From the NCBI RefSeq assembly GCF_002161355.1, contig NZ_NFHL01000002.1, positions 248,001-312,000 on the forward strand: a DNA stretch of 64,000 nt, given 5' to 3'. The translations under genes were made by a program, and so were the position numbers. Below the pieces are notes generated by a model, which saw nothing but the letters and a program-made list of their open reading frames with translations, had not been told where the DNA came from and made no database searches. The stretch is from Lachnoclostridium sp. An76 (GTDB lineage: Bacteria > Bacillota > Clostridia > Lachnospirales > Lachnospiraceae). The stretch's first letter is position 1. Each line of letters begins with the position of its first letter. Shown here piece after piece: positions 54,101-63,882 of this stretch.

Positions 54101-54117
54101 AAATATGGCTCCTCCTA

Positions 54118-57100
54118 TTAATCTTCATCATAACCGGAAAACTCCTCGAACTCAATGGCATCGAGATCGCTGTCATCCGGCTCCTCGTCCTCAGGTTCCA
54201 CATCTTCAAGCTCTTCGCCCACAAACTCCTGCTCTGTGAATCCGTGGTCGCCAAACGATTCATTCTCATCACGGTATTTCCTGTCGCCCTCGATAATGTG
54301 GCGCAGGTCCGTCTCGCCGTAGTCCACGTTCTCCATGATCTCCACTTCTGTGTTGTCGTCACGCAGCACGCGCACATCCAGGGCAAGTGACTGGAGCTCT
54401 TTTAAGAGCACCTTGAAGGATTCCGGGATACCAGGTTCCGGGATATTTTCACCCTTGATGATCGCTTCGTATGTCTTCACACGTCCGATCACGTCGTCGG
54501 ATTTCACTGTCAGGATCTCCTGCAGTGTGTAGGATGCGCCGTAGGCCTCGAGAGCCCACACCTCCATCTCTCCGAAACGCTGTCCGCCGAACTGTGCTTT
54601 ACCGCCCAGCGGCTGCTGTGTGACAAGAGAATACGGACCGGTAGAACGTGCGTGGATCTTATCGTCTACAAGGTGGTGCAGTTTGAGGTAATGCATGTGT
54701 CCGATCGTTACCGGGCTGTCGAAGAACTCTCCGGTACGGCCGTCGCGCAGGCGCACCTTACCGTCTCTGGAGAGCGGCACGCCCTTCCACAGCGCTCTGT
54801 GATCCCTGTTGTCAGACAGGTACTGGAGCACCTCCGGGAGCAGTTCCTCTCCGTGCTTCTTCTCAAATTCTTCCCACTCAAGATTTACATAATCATTTGC
54901 CAGATCGAGGGTATCCATGATATCCACCTCGTTGGCGCCGTCGAATACCGGCGTGGAGATATTGAATCCCAGCGCTTTCGCCGCAAGGCTCAAGTGGATC
55001 TCAAGCACCTGCCCGATATTCATACGGGACGGCACTCCCAGCGGGTTCAGCACGATATCCAGCGGACGTCCGTTCGGCAGGAACGGCATATCCTCCACCG
55101 GAAGCACGCGGGAAACAACACCCTTGTTACCATGGCGTCCTGCCATCTTATCTCCGACGGAGATCTTTCTCTTCTGCGCGATGTAGATGCGCACTGCCTG
55201 GTTTACGCCCGGAGACAGCTCATCACCGTTCTCCCTTGTGAACACTTTGGCATCCACAACAATACCATACTCACCGTGGGGCACTTTCAGGGAAGTATCC
55301 CTTACCTCGCGCGCCTTCTCGCCGAAGATCGCGCGGAGGAGCCTCTCCTCTGCGGTCAGCTCTGTCTCTCCCTTCGGAGTCACCTTTCCGACAAGGATAT
55401 CCCCTGCGCGCACTTCTGCGCCGATCCGGATGATTCCTCTCTCATCCAGGTCTTTCAGGGCATCGTCGCCCACGCCCGGGATATCTCTTGTGATCTCCTC
55501 TGGCCCGAGCTTTGTATCTCTCGCCTCTGCCTCATATTCCTCGATATGGACAGAAGTATATACATCATCCTGTACCAGTCTCTCGCTTAAGAGGACCGCA
55601 TCCTCGTAGTTGTAGCCTTCCCATGTCATGAAGCCGATGAGCGGGTTCTTGCCAAGCGCCATCTCGCCGCCGGATGTGGACGGACCGTCTGCGATGACCT
55701 GTCCCTCTTCCACTACGTCGCCCTTGTTGACGATCGGTCTCTGGTTGTAGCAGTTGCTCTGGTTGCTCCGCTGGAACTTTGTCAGCCTGTATGACTGCTT
55801 TGTCCCGTCCTCATGACGGATCACGATCTCCTTGGATGTAGAACTCTCGACAGTTCCCGCCTTCTCTGCAACCACGCACACACCGGAGTCAACGGCAGCC
55901 TTCACTTCCATACCTGTTCCCACGACCGGAGCTTCCGTCGTAAGGAGCGGCACTGCCTGACGCTGCATGTTGGATCCCATGAGGGCACGGTTCGCATCGT
56001 CGTTCTGCAGGAACGGGATCAGCGCCGTAGCCACGGAGAACACCATCTTCGGGGACACATCCATGTAATCAAATTTATTTCTCTCGTACTCCTGTGTCTC
56101 TTCGCGGTAACGACCGGACACATTTTTATTTACGAAATGCCCTTCCTCATCCAGAGGCGTATTCGCCTGAGCCACATGGTAGTTATCTTCCTCGTCCGCT
56201 GTCATGTAGACAACCTCGTCCGTTACGCGCGGGTTCTGCGGATCAGACTTATCGACCTTGCGGTACGGCGCCTCGACAAACCCGTACTGGTTGATCCTCG
56301 CATAGCATGCCAGCGAGTTGATCAGACCGATGTTCGGTCCTTCAGGCGTCTCGATGGGGCACATCCTTCCATAGTGGGAATAATGTACGTCGCGGACCTC
56401 GAATCCGGCACGGTCCCTTGACAGACCGCCGGGGCCCAGTGCGGAGAGACGTCTCTTGTGGGTCAGCTCGCCCAGCGGGTTGTTCTGGTCCATGAACTGG
56501 GACAGCTGGGAGGAACCGAAGAATTCCTTCACTGCCGCGGTCACCGGCTTGATGTTGATCAGAGACTGCGGGGAGATCCCTTCCTGGTCCTGTGTGGTCA
56601 TGCGCTCGCGCACGACTCTCTCCAGTCTGGACAGACCGATCCTGTACTGGTTCTGGAGCAGCTCGCCCACCGCGCGGATACGGCGGTTGCCCAGATGGTC
56701 GATGTCATCGTCATTTCCCATGCCATACTCAAGATGCATGTTATAGTTAATGGAAGCAAAGATGTCTTCCTTTGTGATATGCTTCGGGATCAGGTCGTGG
56801 ATGTCGCGGCGGATCATCCGCTTCATCTCATCGATGTCTCCCGCGGACTCCTCGATGATCCCTGCCAGCACCGGATAGTATACCTGCTCTGTCACTCCGA
56901 CTTCCTTCGGGTCGATGTCAACGACAGCCTGGAAGTCTACCATCATATTGGAAAGGATCTTGATGTTCCTGGACTCGTCCTCTCCCTCTACCCACAGATA
57001 CGGCGCGGCAGAATTCTGGATCGCGTCCGCGATCTCGCGTGTGATCTTTGTCCCTTTCTCAGCGACAACCTCTCCTGTCAGCGGGCTTACTACATCCTCC

Positions 57101-57984
57101 GCAAGGATCTGCCCGTTGACACGGTTCCTGAGCATAAGCTTCTTATTGAATTTATAGCGTCCTACCTTTGCCAGGTCATAACGTCTCGGGTCAAAGAACA
57201 TGCTGTTGATCAGGCTCTCCGCGCTGTCAACTGCCAGCGGCTCGCCCGGACGGATCTTTTTGTACAGCTCTAACAGACCCTCCTGATAATTCTCAGCAGT
57301 GTCCTTCCCAAAGCTTGCGAGGATCTTAGGCTCCTCACCGAATAAATCTATGATCTCTGCGTTCGTCCCGATACCGAGGGCACGGATCAGCACTGTGATC
57401 GGCACCTTCCTCGTACGGTCTACACGCACATAAAAAACGTCATTGGAGTCAGTCTCATACTCAAGCCATGCTCCTCTGTTCGGGATCACTGTCGCCGAAT
57501 AGAGCTTCTTTCCAAGCTTATCGTGGGCGATGCCATAGTAGATGCCCGGAGAACGCACAAGCTGGCTGACGATGACACGCTCAGCCCCGTTGATGACAAA
57601 TGTACCTGTCTTTGTCATCAGAGGGAGGTCTCCCATGAAGATCTCATGTTCATTGATCTCATCAGTCTCTTTATTGTGGAGCCTTACCCTGACTTTCAGG
57701 GGTGCCGCATAAGTTGCGTCGCGTTCTTTGCACTCATCGATCGTATATTTCACATCTTTTTCGCAAAGTGTAAAGTCCACAAATTCCAGACTCAGATGTC
57801 CGCTGTAATCAGCGATCGGGGAAATATCGTCGAACACCTCTTTGAGTCCTTCGTCCAGAAACCACTGGTAGGAATCCTTCTGAACTTCAATGAGATTTGG
57901 CATTTCCAATACTTCCTTCTGCCTGGAATAGCTCATGCGGAAGCTTTTTCCGGTTTTAATGGGACGGATCCTGTTTTTCTCCAT
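54118..57984 (-). CDS. rpoB: DNA-directed RNA polymerase subunit beta
   Basis: This is a 1288-residue core polymerase subunit. The rifampicin-binding cluster reads [20 protein letters not shown] and [12 protein letters not shown], with the usual Asp, His and Ser residues, a wild-type-looking pattern. The flap and C-terminal motifs ([20 protein letters not shown]) are intact, followed by an acidic tail. AAGGAG precedes ATG 57984. Unlike the common rplJ-rplL-rpoB order with a short gap, rpoB is separated here from rplL by 5.9 kb containing one large gene and two palindromic repeats. It has its own promoter at 58128-58157. Confidence 0.99.
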   Translation of the reverse strand: MEKNRIRPIKTGKSFRMSYSRQKEVLEMPNLIEVQKDSYQWFLDEGLKEVFDDISPIADYSGHLSLEFVDFTLCEKDVKYTIDECKERDATYAAPLKVRVRLHNKETDEINEHEIFMGDLPLMTKTGTFVINGAERVIVSQLVRSPGIYYGIAHDKLGKKLYSATVIPNRGAWLEYETDSNDVFYVRVDRTRKVPITVLIRALGIGTNAEIIDLFGEEPKILASFGKDTAENYQEGLLELYKKIRPGEPLAVDSAESLINSMFFDPRRYDLAKVGRYKFNKKLMLRNRVNGQILAEDVVSPLTGEVVAEKGTKITREIADAIQNSAAPYLWVEGEDESRNIKILSNMMVDFQAVVDIDPKEVGVTEQVYYPVLAGIIEESAGDIDEMKRMIRRDIHDLIPKHITKEDIFASINYNMHLEYGMGNDDDIDHLGNRRIRAVGELLQNQYRIGLSRLERVVRERMTTQDQEGISPQSLINIKPVTAAVKEFFGSSQLSQFMDQNNPLGELTHKRRLSALGPGGLSRDRAGFEVRDVHYSHYGRMCPIETPEGPNIGLINSLACYARINQYGFVEAPYRKVDKSDPQNPRVTDEVVYMTADEEDNYHVAQANTPLDEEGHFVNKNVSGRYREETQEYERNKFDYMDVSPKMVFSVATALIPFLQNDDANRALMGSNMQRQAVPLLTTEAPVVGTGMEVKAAVDSGVCVVAEKAGTVESSTSKEIVIRHEDGTKQSYRLTKFQRSNQSNCYNQRPIVNKGDVVEEGQVIADGPSTSGGEMALGKNPLIGFMTWEGYNYEDAVLLSERLVQDDVYTSVHIEEYEAEARDTKLGPEEITRDIPGVGDDALKDLDERGIIRIGAEVRAGDILVGKVTPKGETELTAEERLLRAIFGEKAREVRDTSLKVPHGEYGIVVDAKVFTRENGDELSPGVNQAVRIYIAQKRKISVGDKMAGRHGNKGVVSRVLPVEDMPFLPNGRPLDIVLNPLGVPSRMNIGQVLEIHLSLAAKALGFNISTPVFDGANEVDIMDTLDLANDYVNLEWEEFEKKHGEELLPEVLQYLSDNRDHRALWKGVPLSRDGKVRLRDGRTGEFFDSPVTIGHMHYLKLHHLVDDKIHARSTGPYSLVTQQPLGGKAQFGGQRFGEMEVWALEAYGASYTLQEILTVKSDDVIGRVKTYEAIIKGENIPEPGIPESFKVLLKELQSLALDVRVLRDDNTEVEIMENVDYGETDLRHIIEGDRKYRDENESFGDHGFTEQEFVGEELEDVEPEDEEPDDSDLDAIEFEEFSGYDED

Positions 57985-58127
57985 TGACGTTTCACTCCTT
58001 ATATTTTTCTCAGCCGCAGAAAACTTTTTTCAGCCTCCCGGCAGTCTGAACCCTACAAGTGAAAAGACTGCTGTACCGGCAGTTTTCCTGCTGATATGGC
58101 ACACCTTTCCACAATAGTGCATTTTTT

Positions 58128-58157
58128 ACTATATCACACCAAACTTTTAATTGTCAA
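58128..58157 (-). promoter_or_regulatory. Dedicated rpoBC promoter
   Basis: On the minus strand TTGACA (58152-58157), 18 bases, TATAGT (58128-58133). The start near 58121 gives a leader of about 137 bases before rpoB, with short stem-loops (ACTGC/GCAGT, TTCAG/CTGAA) but no clear terminator. It sits 10 bases from palindromic repeat copy 2. Confidence 0.8.
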
Positions 58158-58166
58158 CAACTTTTT

Positions 58167-58221
58167 GGGACGTAGTAAAATTCGATTTTACTACGTCCCA
58201 AATCCGATTTCAGGGTGTCCC
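58167..58221. repeat. Palindromic interspersed repeat, copy 2
   Basis: GGGACGTAGTAAAA at 58167-58180 is inverted at 58186-58199, followed by an arm ending CAGGGTGTCCC at 58221. It shares its core with copies 1 and 3 and lies between the PL8 gene and the rpoB promoter. Confidence 0.85.
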
Positions 58222-58260
58222 TTTTCACTCTGTACGTTATTTATTTTTCAGCCGCGCCTG

Positions 58261-61200
58261 TTATCTCACTCTCCTGAACCTGCCTGCGAGCACCGCGATC
58301 ACCGCCGCGCCTGCTGCCAGGAATACATACAGCATGATCGGCGCCGCATCTCCGGTCTGTACTGCTGCCGGAGCATTGCCGTCCGCGCCGTCATCGGAGC
58401 CATCCCCGGTATCGCCGCCAGGGGTATCACTGTCCTCGCCGCCGTCGCCGGTTTCACCTTCCTCGATCGCTTTCTCCACTGCATCGATCGCTGCCTGAAG
58501 GTCCGCGGTCATCGCCTTAGCCTCATCGGCGCTGATATTCTCCGCGCCTTTCGCCAGCATCTCGTCCGCTGCCGCGAGTACATCCCCCGCGGAGCCGAAC
58601 TGCTCGTCCGTCGCTTTTTCTCCCAGCGCCCGGAGCTCGTCCGCCGCTGCCTGGAGCTGTGCGAGCGTCTCTGCATCCGCCCGGAGCACAAGCCCTTCTA
58701 TCGCTGTATCCAGTGTTTCTTTTGCGGCGTCAACCGCTGTCTGGTCTGCCGCGTCATTGTCCAGCACTTCCTTTGCCGCTGCCATCGCCCTCTCAAGCGC
58801 TGCGGTGCTGTCTGCTGTATAAACGTTTCCGTCAGCGAGCTTCTCCGCCGCAGCGTCATAGCTTTCCTGAAGTGCGGAGTTGTCTGCCGGCATCCTTACC
58901 TGGATGATAAAGGACGCTCCCGCGCTGTCTGTCGTGTCGACCGTGAAGCTTCCGTCTTCATTTACTGTCACTCCCTCATCCGCAGAAAGGACTTCAACAT
59001 AACCGTCTGTCAGTGTCAGGCCGATCTGCACATCTTTCTGCTTCGGATCGCTGATGGCGATGGTCATTACGCCGTCCTTTGTCTGCGTATAGATGGATGC
59101 AGATGCGTCCACGGCAATGCCGTTTACACTTTCGCCGCCTGTGCCGTCTGTCGGCCATACGTTCATCGCGAACACGCCGCTCTGTGTATCCTTCACAGCC
59201 TGCACATCCACATCGTTCCTTACGTTTTCGACCGTGCTGTTTTCAGCAAATGCCGCTGTCTCTTCCTCTGTGCTTCCCGGAAGCAGGACATAGCCGTAAG
59301 TTCCATTGTCCACACTGTCTCCGTGGTTGATGCCCATCTTGAAGAATGTATTTGTGTACTCTTTATCGCTTACGAAATACTCATTGATATCTGTGTATTT
59401 CCCGCTGCGTGTCTCCTGTGCGAGGTAGATGTCCGCATCGTCTAAATACACATATCCGATGTCGTTCCCTTCTCCTGTACCTTTGAAGAATGCATAGTCT
59501 CCGGCTTTTGCCTGCTTTTCCTCTTCTGTCTTATCCCACGCCTCGCCGTTGTAGCTGATGGCATTGTCATCGCCGGTCATCATGCGGTTCTCAACCGTTG
59601 TCTCGATCGCTGCGTCCGTGGTCCCGGTAATGCCCGCGCCCAGAGCCACGATCTTTCCGTCAAGGAAGAACCAGGACTTCTGCGCTTTGAGATCCATATC
59701 CTGCCCCAGGTTTGTCGTATTGTAGTACATAGCGGCTGTGCCGTTTGTCCCGTCGGTCGCTCCTCCTACCCATGACTGCGGAGAAGTCTTGTTATACCCG
59801 GAACCGTCCGTCAGCTCTTTTGTATCCACTGTCGTTCCCGGCAGGCGGTACGGATCTACTGTCGGCCAGTAGCCTTCTCCGTACTGCTTCAGGTCATTGT
59901 TATAGATATACAGGACTCCGTCGCCTGTATGCCAGCCTTTCTTATTTTCCGTATTGCCGAACTCATAATTGTAGATCCTGGATGAGTACATGGCAAGACC
60001 GGCTGTATAATCTTCATTTACCTGTACGACTCTGTCCATGGAGCCGTACACTTTCATGCCCTCGTATTTTTCCGCTGTGACAGAGTCATCGTTCATGATC
60101 TCTTTTGCTCCGAGGAGCGCGTCAAAGTCTCTCGCATTTCCATAGAAATCATACGCGCCGTCACTCTCCTCCAGCCAGTACTTGACCGCTGACTTAAACG
60201 CGGAGCTGTACTCTTCCGGCGCGCCTGACGCCAGCAGCATGATATTGGAGATGGTCTCAGACCCTGCCGCGAATTCCGTTGTGAACGGGTTCGTTCCCGG
60301 CGCCCTTGAAATACTCCTTCCATTGACCATGGACATCATCTGTCCTTTGTGCATCAGCGGGATATATCCGTTGATCACAGTTTCATATACATTGTTGATC
60401 CTCTCGTCCGTGATATCAAAGGATGTGCCCGCGATAATGGACTGGATCCTGCCCACGCCTTTCAGGAGCTCATTGCCGTAGCTTCCGGTATAGGCATGTT
60501 TTGTATGCTGGATCACAGATCCGTCCGCATACAGGCCGTCGCCTGAGGTCACCAGTTTCATGACATCAGGTACCTCAGTCTTCACAAGGTTCATTCTCTC
60601 ATCATTCTTAGCGATGATCGCGCTTCCCAGCACGGAGAGTCCGATATCTGTGCGGTTGGCTCCTGTCGCCGTGTAGCTCGGCCACTGCTTGCTCGGTTTC
60701 TCCGCATACCCTTCGATACTCTTTACCGCGGGCTCGATCTCGCTGTAATCCACATAATCACTGATGACCATCAGGGTGTCAACAAGCGGCTGCGTACATC
60801 CGATCTGCCAGTCCCACCAGTTTCCGGTAGAATAGCTTCCGTTATAGTTTTTCTCTGTTACCATGAACTGGATGGCATCTACGATATCACCCAGCAGCTC
60901 TTTGTTTTCATAGAGCGCGCTTCCCTTTACACCAAAGGCAAGGGCAAGCTTTTTGATCTTTGTGAACTGTGTCGTATAGTCAGCGCTCGTAGTATCGCTC
61001 GCGACTTTCTCCCACAGATACTCTCTGTCTCCGCTCTTATTGAGCGACTCCCAGAGTTCCTCGCCTTCATCAGAGATTTTCCGGACATATGCCTTGATAT
61101 CCTCATCTTCCATGTCCAGGTCATCCCCGCCTGTCACGCGTGTCTGCCAGCGGTCCATCATCGTGTCATACTCTGTATTGTAATCCGGAGCATTTACATG

Positions 61201-63630
61201 AAGGGTGATCTCGCCTTTTACATCGGCATCATCCGCGCTCTGCACTGTGATCACCGCTGTTCCCTCGGACACTGCCTTTACAAGCCCATCCTCGTTCACT
61301 GTGGCAACATCCTCATCAGAGCTGCTCCATTCCACTTCCACATCCGGGTTGACCGCATTAGCCGGATATACAGAATACTCAAGGAATCTCGCCTCTCTTG
61401 ATGTGATATCTTTCTCTTCCTCGTCAAAGACAAATCTGGAAACTTCAATCTCTCCTTCCACTGCCTGGATTTCCATCTCTGCCTTGATCTGCGGATCTGC
61501 CTGGTCGGCAACAGTGATCACTGCCGTACCTTCTTTCAGCGCTTCCAGCGTTCCCTCATCATCCACAGAGATCACGTCTTCATTGCTGCTGGAATAGGTC
61601 AGCGGATTATTGCCCGCCAGCTCCGGAAGGATCTTCACTTCCAGTTTGTAGGTATCGCCGACGGAGATCGCGTCTGTCGGATTTGTGATCTCAATGCTCT
61701 CTGTGTCAAAGCTGTGGTAAACTTCCAGCTCATAGATACTTGTGCTGTACTGTTTACCGTTTGAAGCATGGTTCCACATCTTATTCTGCTGATATTTTAC
61801 ATATCTTGCTTCCTGCATCGGGAAGGTGATCTGTTTTGTGATCGTGGGACCGTGGTCTTCCCCATCCTTCTCTTCATAAACAGTCGTCCATTCTTTTCCG
61901 TCCTCAGAGATCTGGACATTCCAGTCAGTTGTCGCTGCATGGAAGTAGATCAGGATCTGTGAGATCTCTTTCACTTCTCCCAGGTCTACTGTAAGCCACT
62001 GCTCGTCCGTCTTCGCAGCAGACCACCTTGTCCCCTGGTCTCCGTCCACTGCCATCTCGCCGACAAACTGTGGATAAACCCAGCTTCCGTCTGAGTTTTT
62101 GTCTCCCTCCACGCCGGAATAGGTCACTGTTTTCCCGGCTGCAAGATTAAATTCTTTCAGACCGTCTATTGCAGCGAGCACTGCCCTTGCAGCGTCATCC
62201 ACTGTACCCTGGTCCGCCGGGTTCTCCATAACAGCTTTTCCCGCATCTACCGCGCTCTGTAGCGCCGCGTAACTCTCTGCTGTATAATCGTCTCCGCTGA
62301 TATCCTCTGCTTCTCCGATCACAGCTCTGAGCCATTCTGTGGATACCTGAGGCTCGTCAAGGAACTTCAGCTCCGCCATGAACAGATTGTGGTCCGACAG
62401 CCCGGACTCATCCATTTCCACGGACTCAATGCTCAGGTTGCGGGTCACAAAGATATTGTCAATGGTATTGACCTTCATTGTCTCGTCTACGCCATTGAAC
62501 GTATCATACCATACACCCTCATAGCCGTTCGCCATGTCCATGGACTCCAGCATGGTATAAAACTCGCTCTGGTACTGATCCGCATTGAAATCGCCCACAA
62601 CGATCTTGTATTCTGTATCGTCCTCTGCAAGTGCCTCTTTCAGCTGTGTGAACTGCACCACACGCACTTCCGGGTTCTCATAGCTGAAATGTGTATTGTA
62701 GAAAGCGATCTCTCTGCCTTCCTTTTCAAACACCGAGCGCTGGAACACTCTGTCCTCGCTGTCCGGTCCCGCTGCTTCCGTATCCAGAAGCGTCTCGCTG
62801 TTTTCCGTAAAGTCATATTTTGCCACAGTGGCAATCCCATACTCACCGCCGCCGTAATCGATCGCCTTGGAGAAATATCCCGCGGGATATGTATCTCCCT
62901 GGAAAGCTTTGAGCATATCGTAGTCATTCCTGTCCGTGTTCATATCCACTTCCCGAAGACCTACGACTTCCAGATTATACTTCTCTGTCAGTTCCCGCAG
63001 CTCATCCACATCCGGCTTCTTATTCGCCGCAATGTTGAATGTACCTACACGCAGGGTATCCGGCGCAGTCTCATAATCCTTGCTCTCCGTAACTGTCAGT
63101 TCGATGATACTGCTTCCATAATACTGCCCGTTTCCGGAATGCTTCCACATGCTGTGCTGCTGGTACTGCACATATCTTGCAGAAGCCCCATCCACGTCAA
63201 AAGTCTTTGTCACAGTATCGCCCTGGCTCCCATCTGTCACTTTCGCCACAGAGGTATACTCCTGCCCGTCCTCGGATACGAGGATCTCGTACTCCGGCGA
63301 CTCTGCATGGAAATCGATCGTGATCTCGCCGAGCTCATACACAGCTCCCAAATCCACGGTCAGCCACTGCTCGTCTGTCTTCGCAGCGGACCATCTGGTA
63401 TCAGACTTGCCGTCAACCGCAGACTCACCCACAAACTGAGGGTATTTCCACTCGCCGTTGACTTTGTCTCCCTCCACGCCGGAATAAGTCACCGTCTTAT
63501 TCAGCGCCAGGTTGGAGGAACTGCCCGCGCTGCCGCCTGCCGCCAGAACGACCGGCTGCGCCTGAGCCACGCACATGGCAAAGGCAAGAAGCAGCGCTGA
63601 CACGCTTTTCCAAAATCCTTTCTTTTTCAT
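58261..63630 (-). CDS. Wall-anchored fusion of EEP nuclease/phosphatase domain and PL8 hyaluronate lyase
   Basis: This is a 1789-residue secreted protein with signal peptide 1-30. A CBM32/discoidin domain (about 38-182) is followed by an endonuclease/exonuclease/phosphatase domain (191-425) with the full motif set: GTFNI, Glu227 in GLREVD, NTHFS (His314), GDFNAD (Asp347, Asn349) and SDHN (Asp413, His414). After a helical FIVAR-like linker comes a second CBM32 (about 495-640) and two Big_2 domains (about 643-812). The PL8 lyase domain (about 820-1500) has GNWWDWQIG, Asn992 in TGANRTD, and His1042/Tyr1051 in QHTKHAYTGSYG, matching the Asn-His-Tyr set of pneumococcal hyaluronate lyase. Helical repeats, a Gly/Asp spacer, VQTGDAAP and an anchor close it. 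It is inserted between rplL and rpoB. Confidence 0.92.
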   Translation of the reverse strand: MKKKGFWKSVSALLLAFAMCVAQAQPVVLAAGGSAGSSSNLALNKTVTYSGVEGDKVNGEWKYPQFVGESAVDGKSDTRWSAAKTDEQWLTVDLGAVYELGEITIDFHAESPEYEILVSEDGQEYTSVAKVTDGSQGDTVTKTFDVDGASARYVQYQQHSMWKHSGNGQYYGSSIIELTVTESKDYETAPDTLRVGTFNIAANKKPDVDELRELTEKYNLEVVGLREVDMNTDRNDYDMLKAFQGDTYPAGYFSKAIDYGGGEYGIATVAKYDFTENSETLLDTEAAGPDSEDRVFQRSVFEKEGREIAFYNTHFSYENPEVRVVQFTQLKEALAEDDTEYKIVVGDFNADQYQSEFYTMLESMDMANGYEGVWYDTFNGVDETMKVNTIDNIFVTRNLSIESVEMDESGLSDHNLFMAELKFLDEPQVSTEWLRAVIGEAEDISGDDYTAESYAALQSAVDAGKAVMENPADQGTVDDAARAVLAAIDGLKEFNLAAGKTVTYSGVEGDKNSDGSWVYPQFVGEMAVDGDQGTRWSAAKTDEQWLTVDLGEVKEISQILIYFHAATTDWNVQISEDGKEWTTVYEEKDGEDHGPTITKQITFPMQEARYVKYQQNKMWNHASNGKQYSTSIYELEVYHSFDTESIEITNPTDAISVGDTYKLEVKILPELAGNNPLTYSSSNEDVISVDDEGTLEALKEGTAVITVADQADPQIKAEMEIQAVEGEIEVSRFVFDEEEKDITSREARFLEYSVYPANAVNPDVEVEWSSSDEDVATVNEDGLVKAVSEGTAVITVQSADDADVKGEITLHVNAPDYNTEYDTMMDRWQTRVTGGDDLDMEDEDIKAYVRKISDEGEELWESLNKSGDREYLWEKVASDTTSADYTTQFTKIKKLALAFGVKGSALYENKELLGDIVDAIQFMVTEKNYNGSYSTGNWWDWQIGCTQPLVDTLMVISDYVDYSEIEPAVKSIEGYAEKPSKQWPSYTATGANRTDIGLSVLGSAIIAKNDERMNLVKTEVPDVMKLVTSGDGLYADGSVIQHTKHAYTGSYGNELLKGVGRIQSIIAGTSFDITDERINNVYETVINGYIPLMHKGQMMSMVNGRSISRAPGTNPFTTEFAAGSETISNIMLLASGAPEEYSSAFKSAVKYWLEESDGAYDFYGNARDFDALLGAKEIMNDDSVTAEKYEGMKVYGSMDRVVQVNEDYTAGLAMYSSRIYNYEFGNTENKKGWHTGDGVLYIYNNDLKQYGEGYWPTVDPYRLPGTTVDTKELTDGSGYNKTSPQSWVGGATDGTNGTAAMYYNTTNLGQDMDLKAQKSWFFLDGKIVALGAGITGTTDAAIETTVENRMMTGDDNAISYNGEAWDKTEEEKQAKAGDYAFFKGTGEGNDIGYVYLDDADIYLAQETRSGKYTDINEYFVSDKEYTNTFFKMGINHGDSVDNGTYGYVLLPGSTEEETAAFAENSTVENVRNDVDVQAVKDTQSGVFAMNVWPTDGTGGESVNGIAVDASASIYTQTKDGVMTIAISDPKQKDVQIGLTLTDGYVEVLSADEGVTVNEDGSFTVDTTDSAGASFIIQVRMPADNSALQESYDAAAEKLADGNVYTADSTAALERAMAAAKEVLDNDAADQTAVDAAKETLDTAIEGLVLRADAETLAQLQAAADELRALGEKATDEQFGSAGDVLAAADEMLAKGAENISADEAKAMTADLQAAIDAVEKAIEEGETGDGGEDSDTPGGDTGDGSDDGADGNAPAAVQTGDAAPIMLYVFLAAGAAVIAVLAGRFRRVR

Positions 63631-63680
63631 AGCAACAACCTCACTCCTGTTTCTATTAAAAATTTTATTTGTGCGAATCT

Positions 63681-63709
63681 ACCATATAGAAAATTTCGCA
63701 AGAAGTAAA
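63681..63709 (-). promoter_or_regulatory. Probable promoter of the EEP-PL8 gene
   Basis: On the minus strand TTTACT (63704-63709), 17 bases, TATGGT (63681-63686), about 50 bases before the start codon. A TGCGAA ... TTCGCA dyad (63672-63677 and 63695-63700) brackets the -10 box and may be an operator. Confidence 0.5.
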
Positions 63710-63747
63710 TGCACTAATTTCAGATGCTGTTACTATTTTTATAATTA

Positions 63748-63824
63748 GGGACACCGTGAAACCGGGTTGGGGACGTAGTAAAATTGGATTTTACTACGTC
63801 CCCAACCCGGTTTCACGGTGTCCC
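63748..63824. repeat. Palindromic interspersed repeat, copy 3 (perfect 37-bp arms)
   Basis: Arms 63748-63784 and 63788-63824 are perfect inverted copies around a 3-base loop. The inner part has the GGGGACGTAGTAAAAT core shared with copies 1 and 2, and the outer part is GGGACACCGTGAAACCGGGTT. It lies between rplL and the EEP-PL8 promoter. Confidence 0.95.
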
Positions 63825-63827
63825 AAA

Positions 63828-63856
63828 ACGCAAAATTACGGAGCCCTCAGCTCCCG
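63828..63856 (-). terminator. Possible terminator of rplL
   Basis: On the minus strand GGAGC-tgag-GGCTCC is followed by GTAATTTTGCGTTTT, 27 bases after the rplL stop. The stem is short; together with the adjacent 37-bp palindrome it probably blocks readthrough into the EEP-PL8 gene. Confidence 0.5.
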
Positions 63857-63882
63857 CAATCTCAATCCTCTGACAAGGATTA

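Noticed and set aside
56458-57273. Long antisense frames over rpoB and rpoC (up to 456 residues)
   Set aside because: They are shadows of conserved polymerase genes; composition is His/Arg/Leu-rich with no motifs.
58167-58221. Repeat copy 2 as the transcription terminator of the EEP-PL8 gene
   Set aside because: On the minus strand the hairpin is followed by AAAAAGTT, not a T-tract, so it is not a standard intrinsic terminator.
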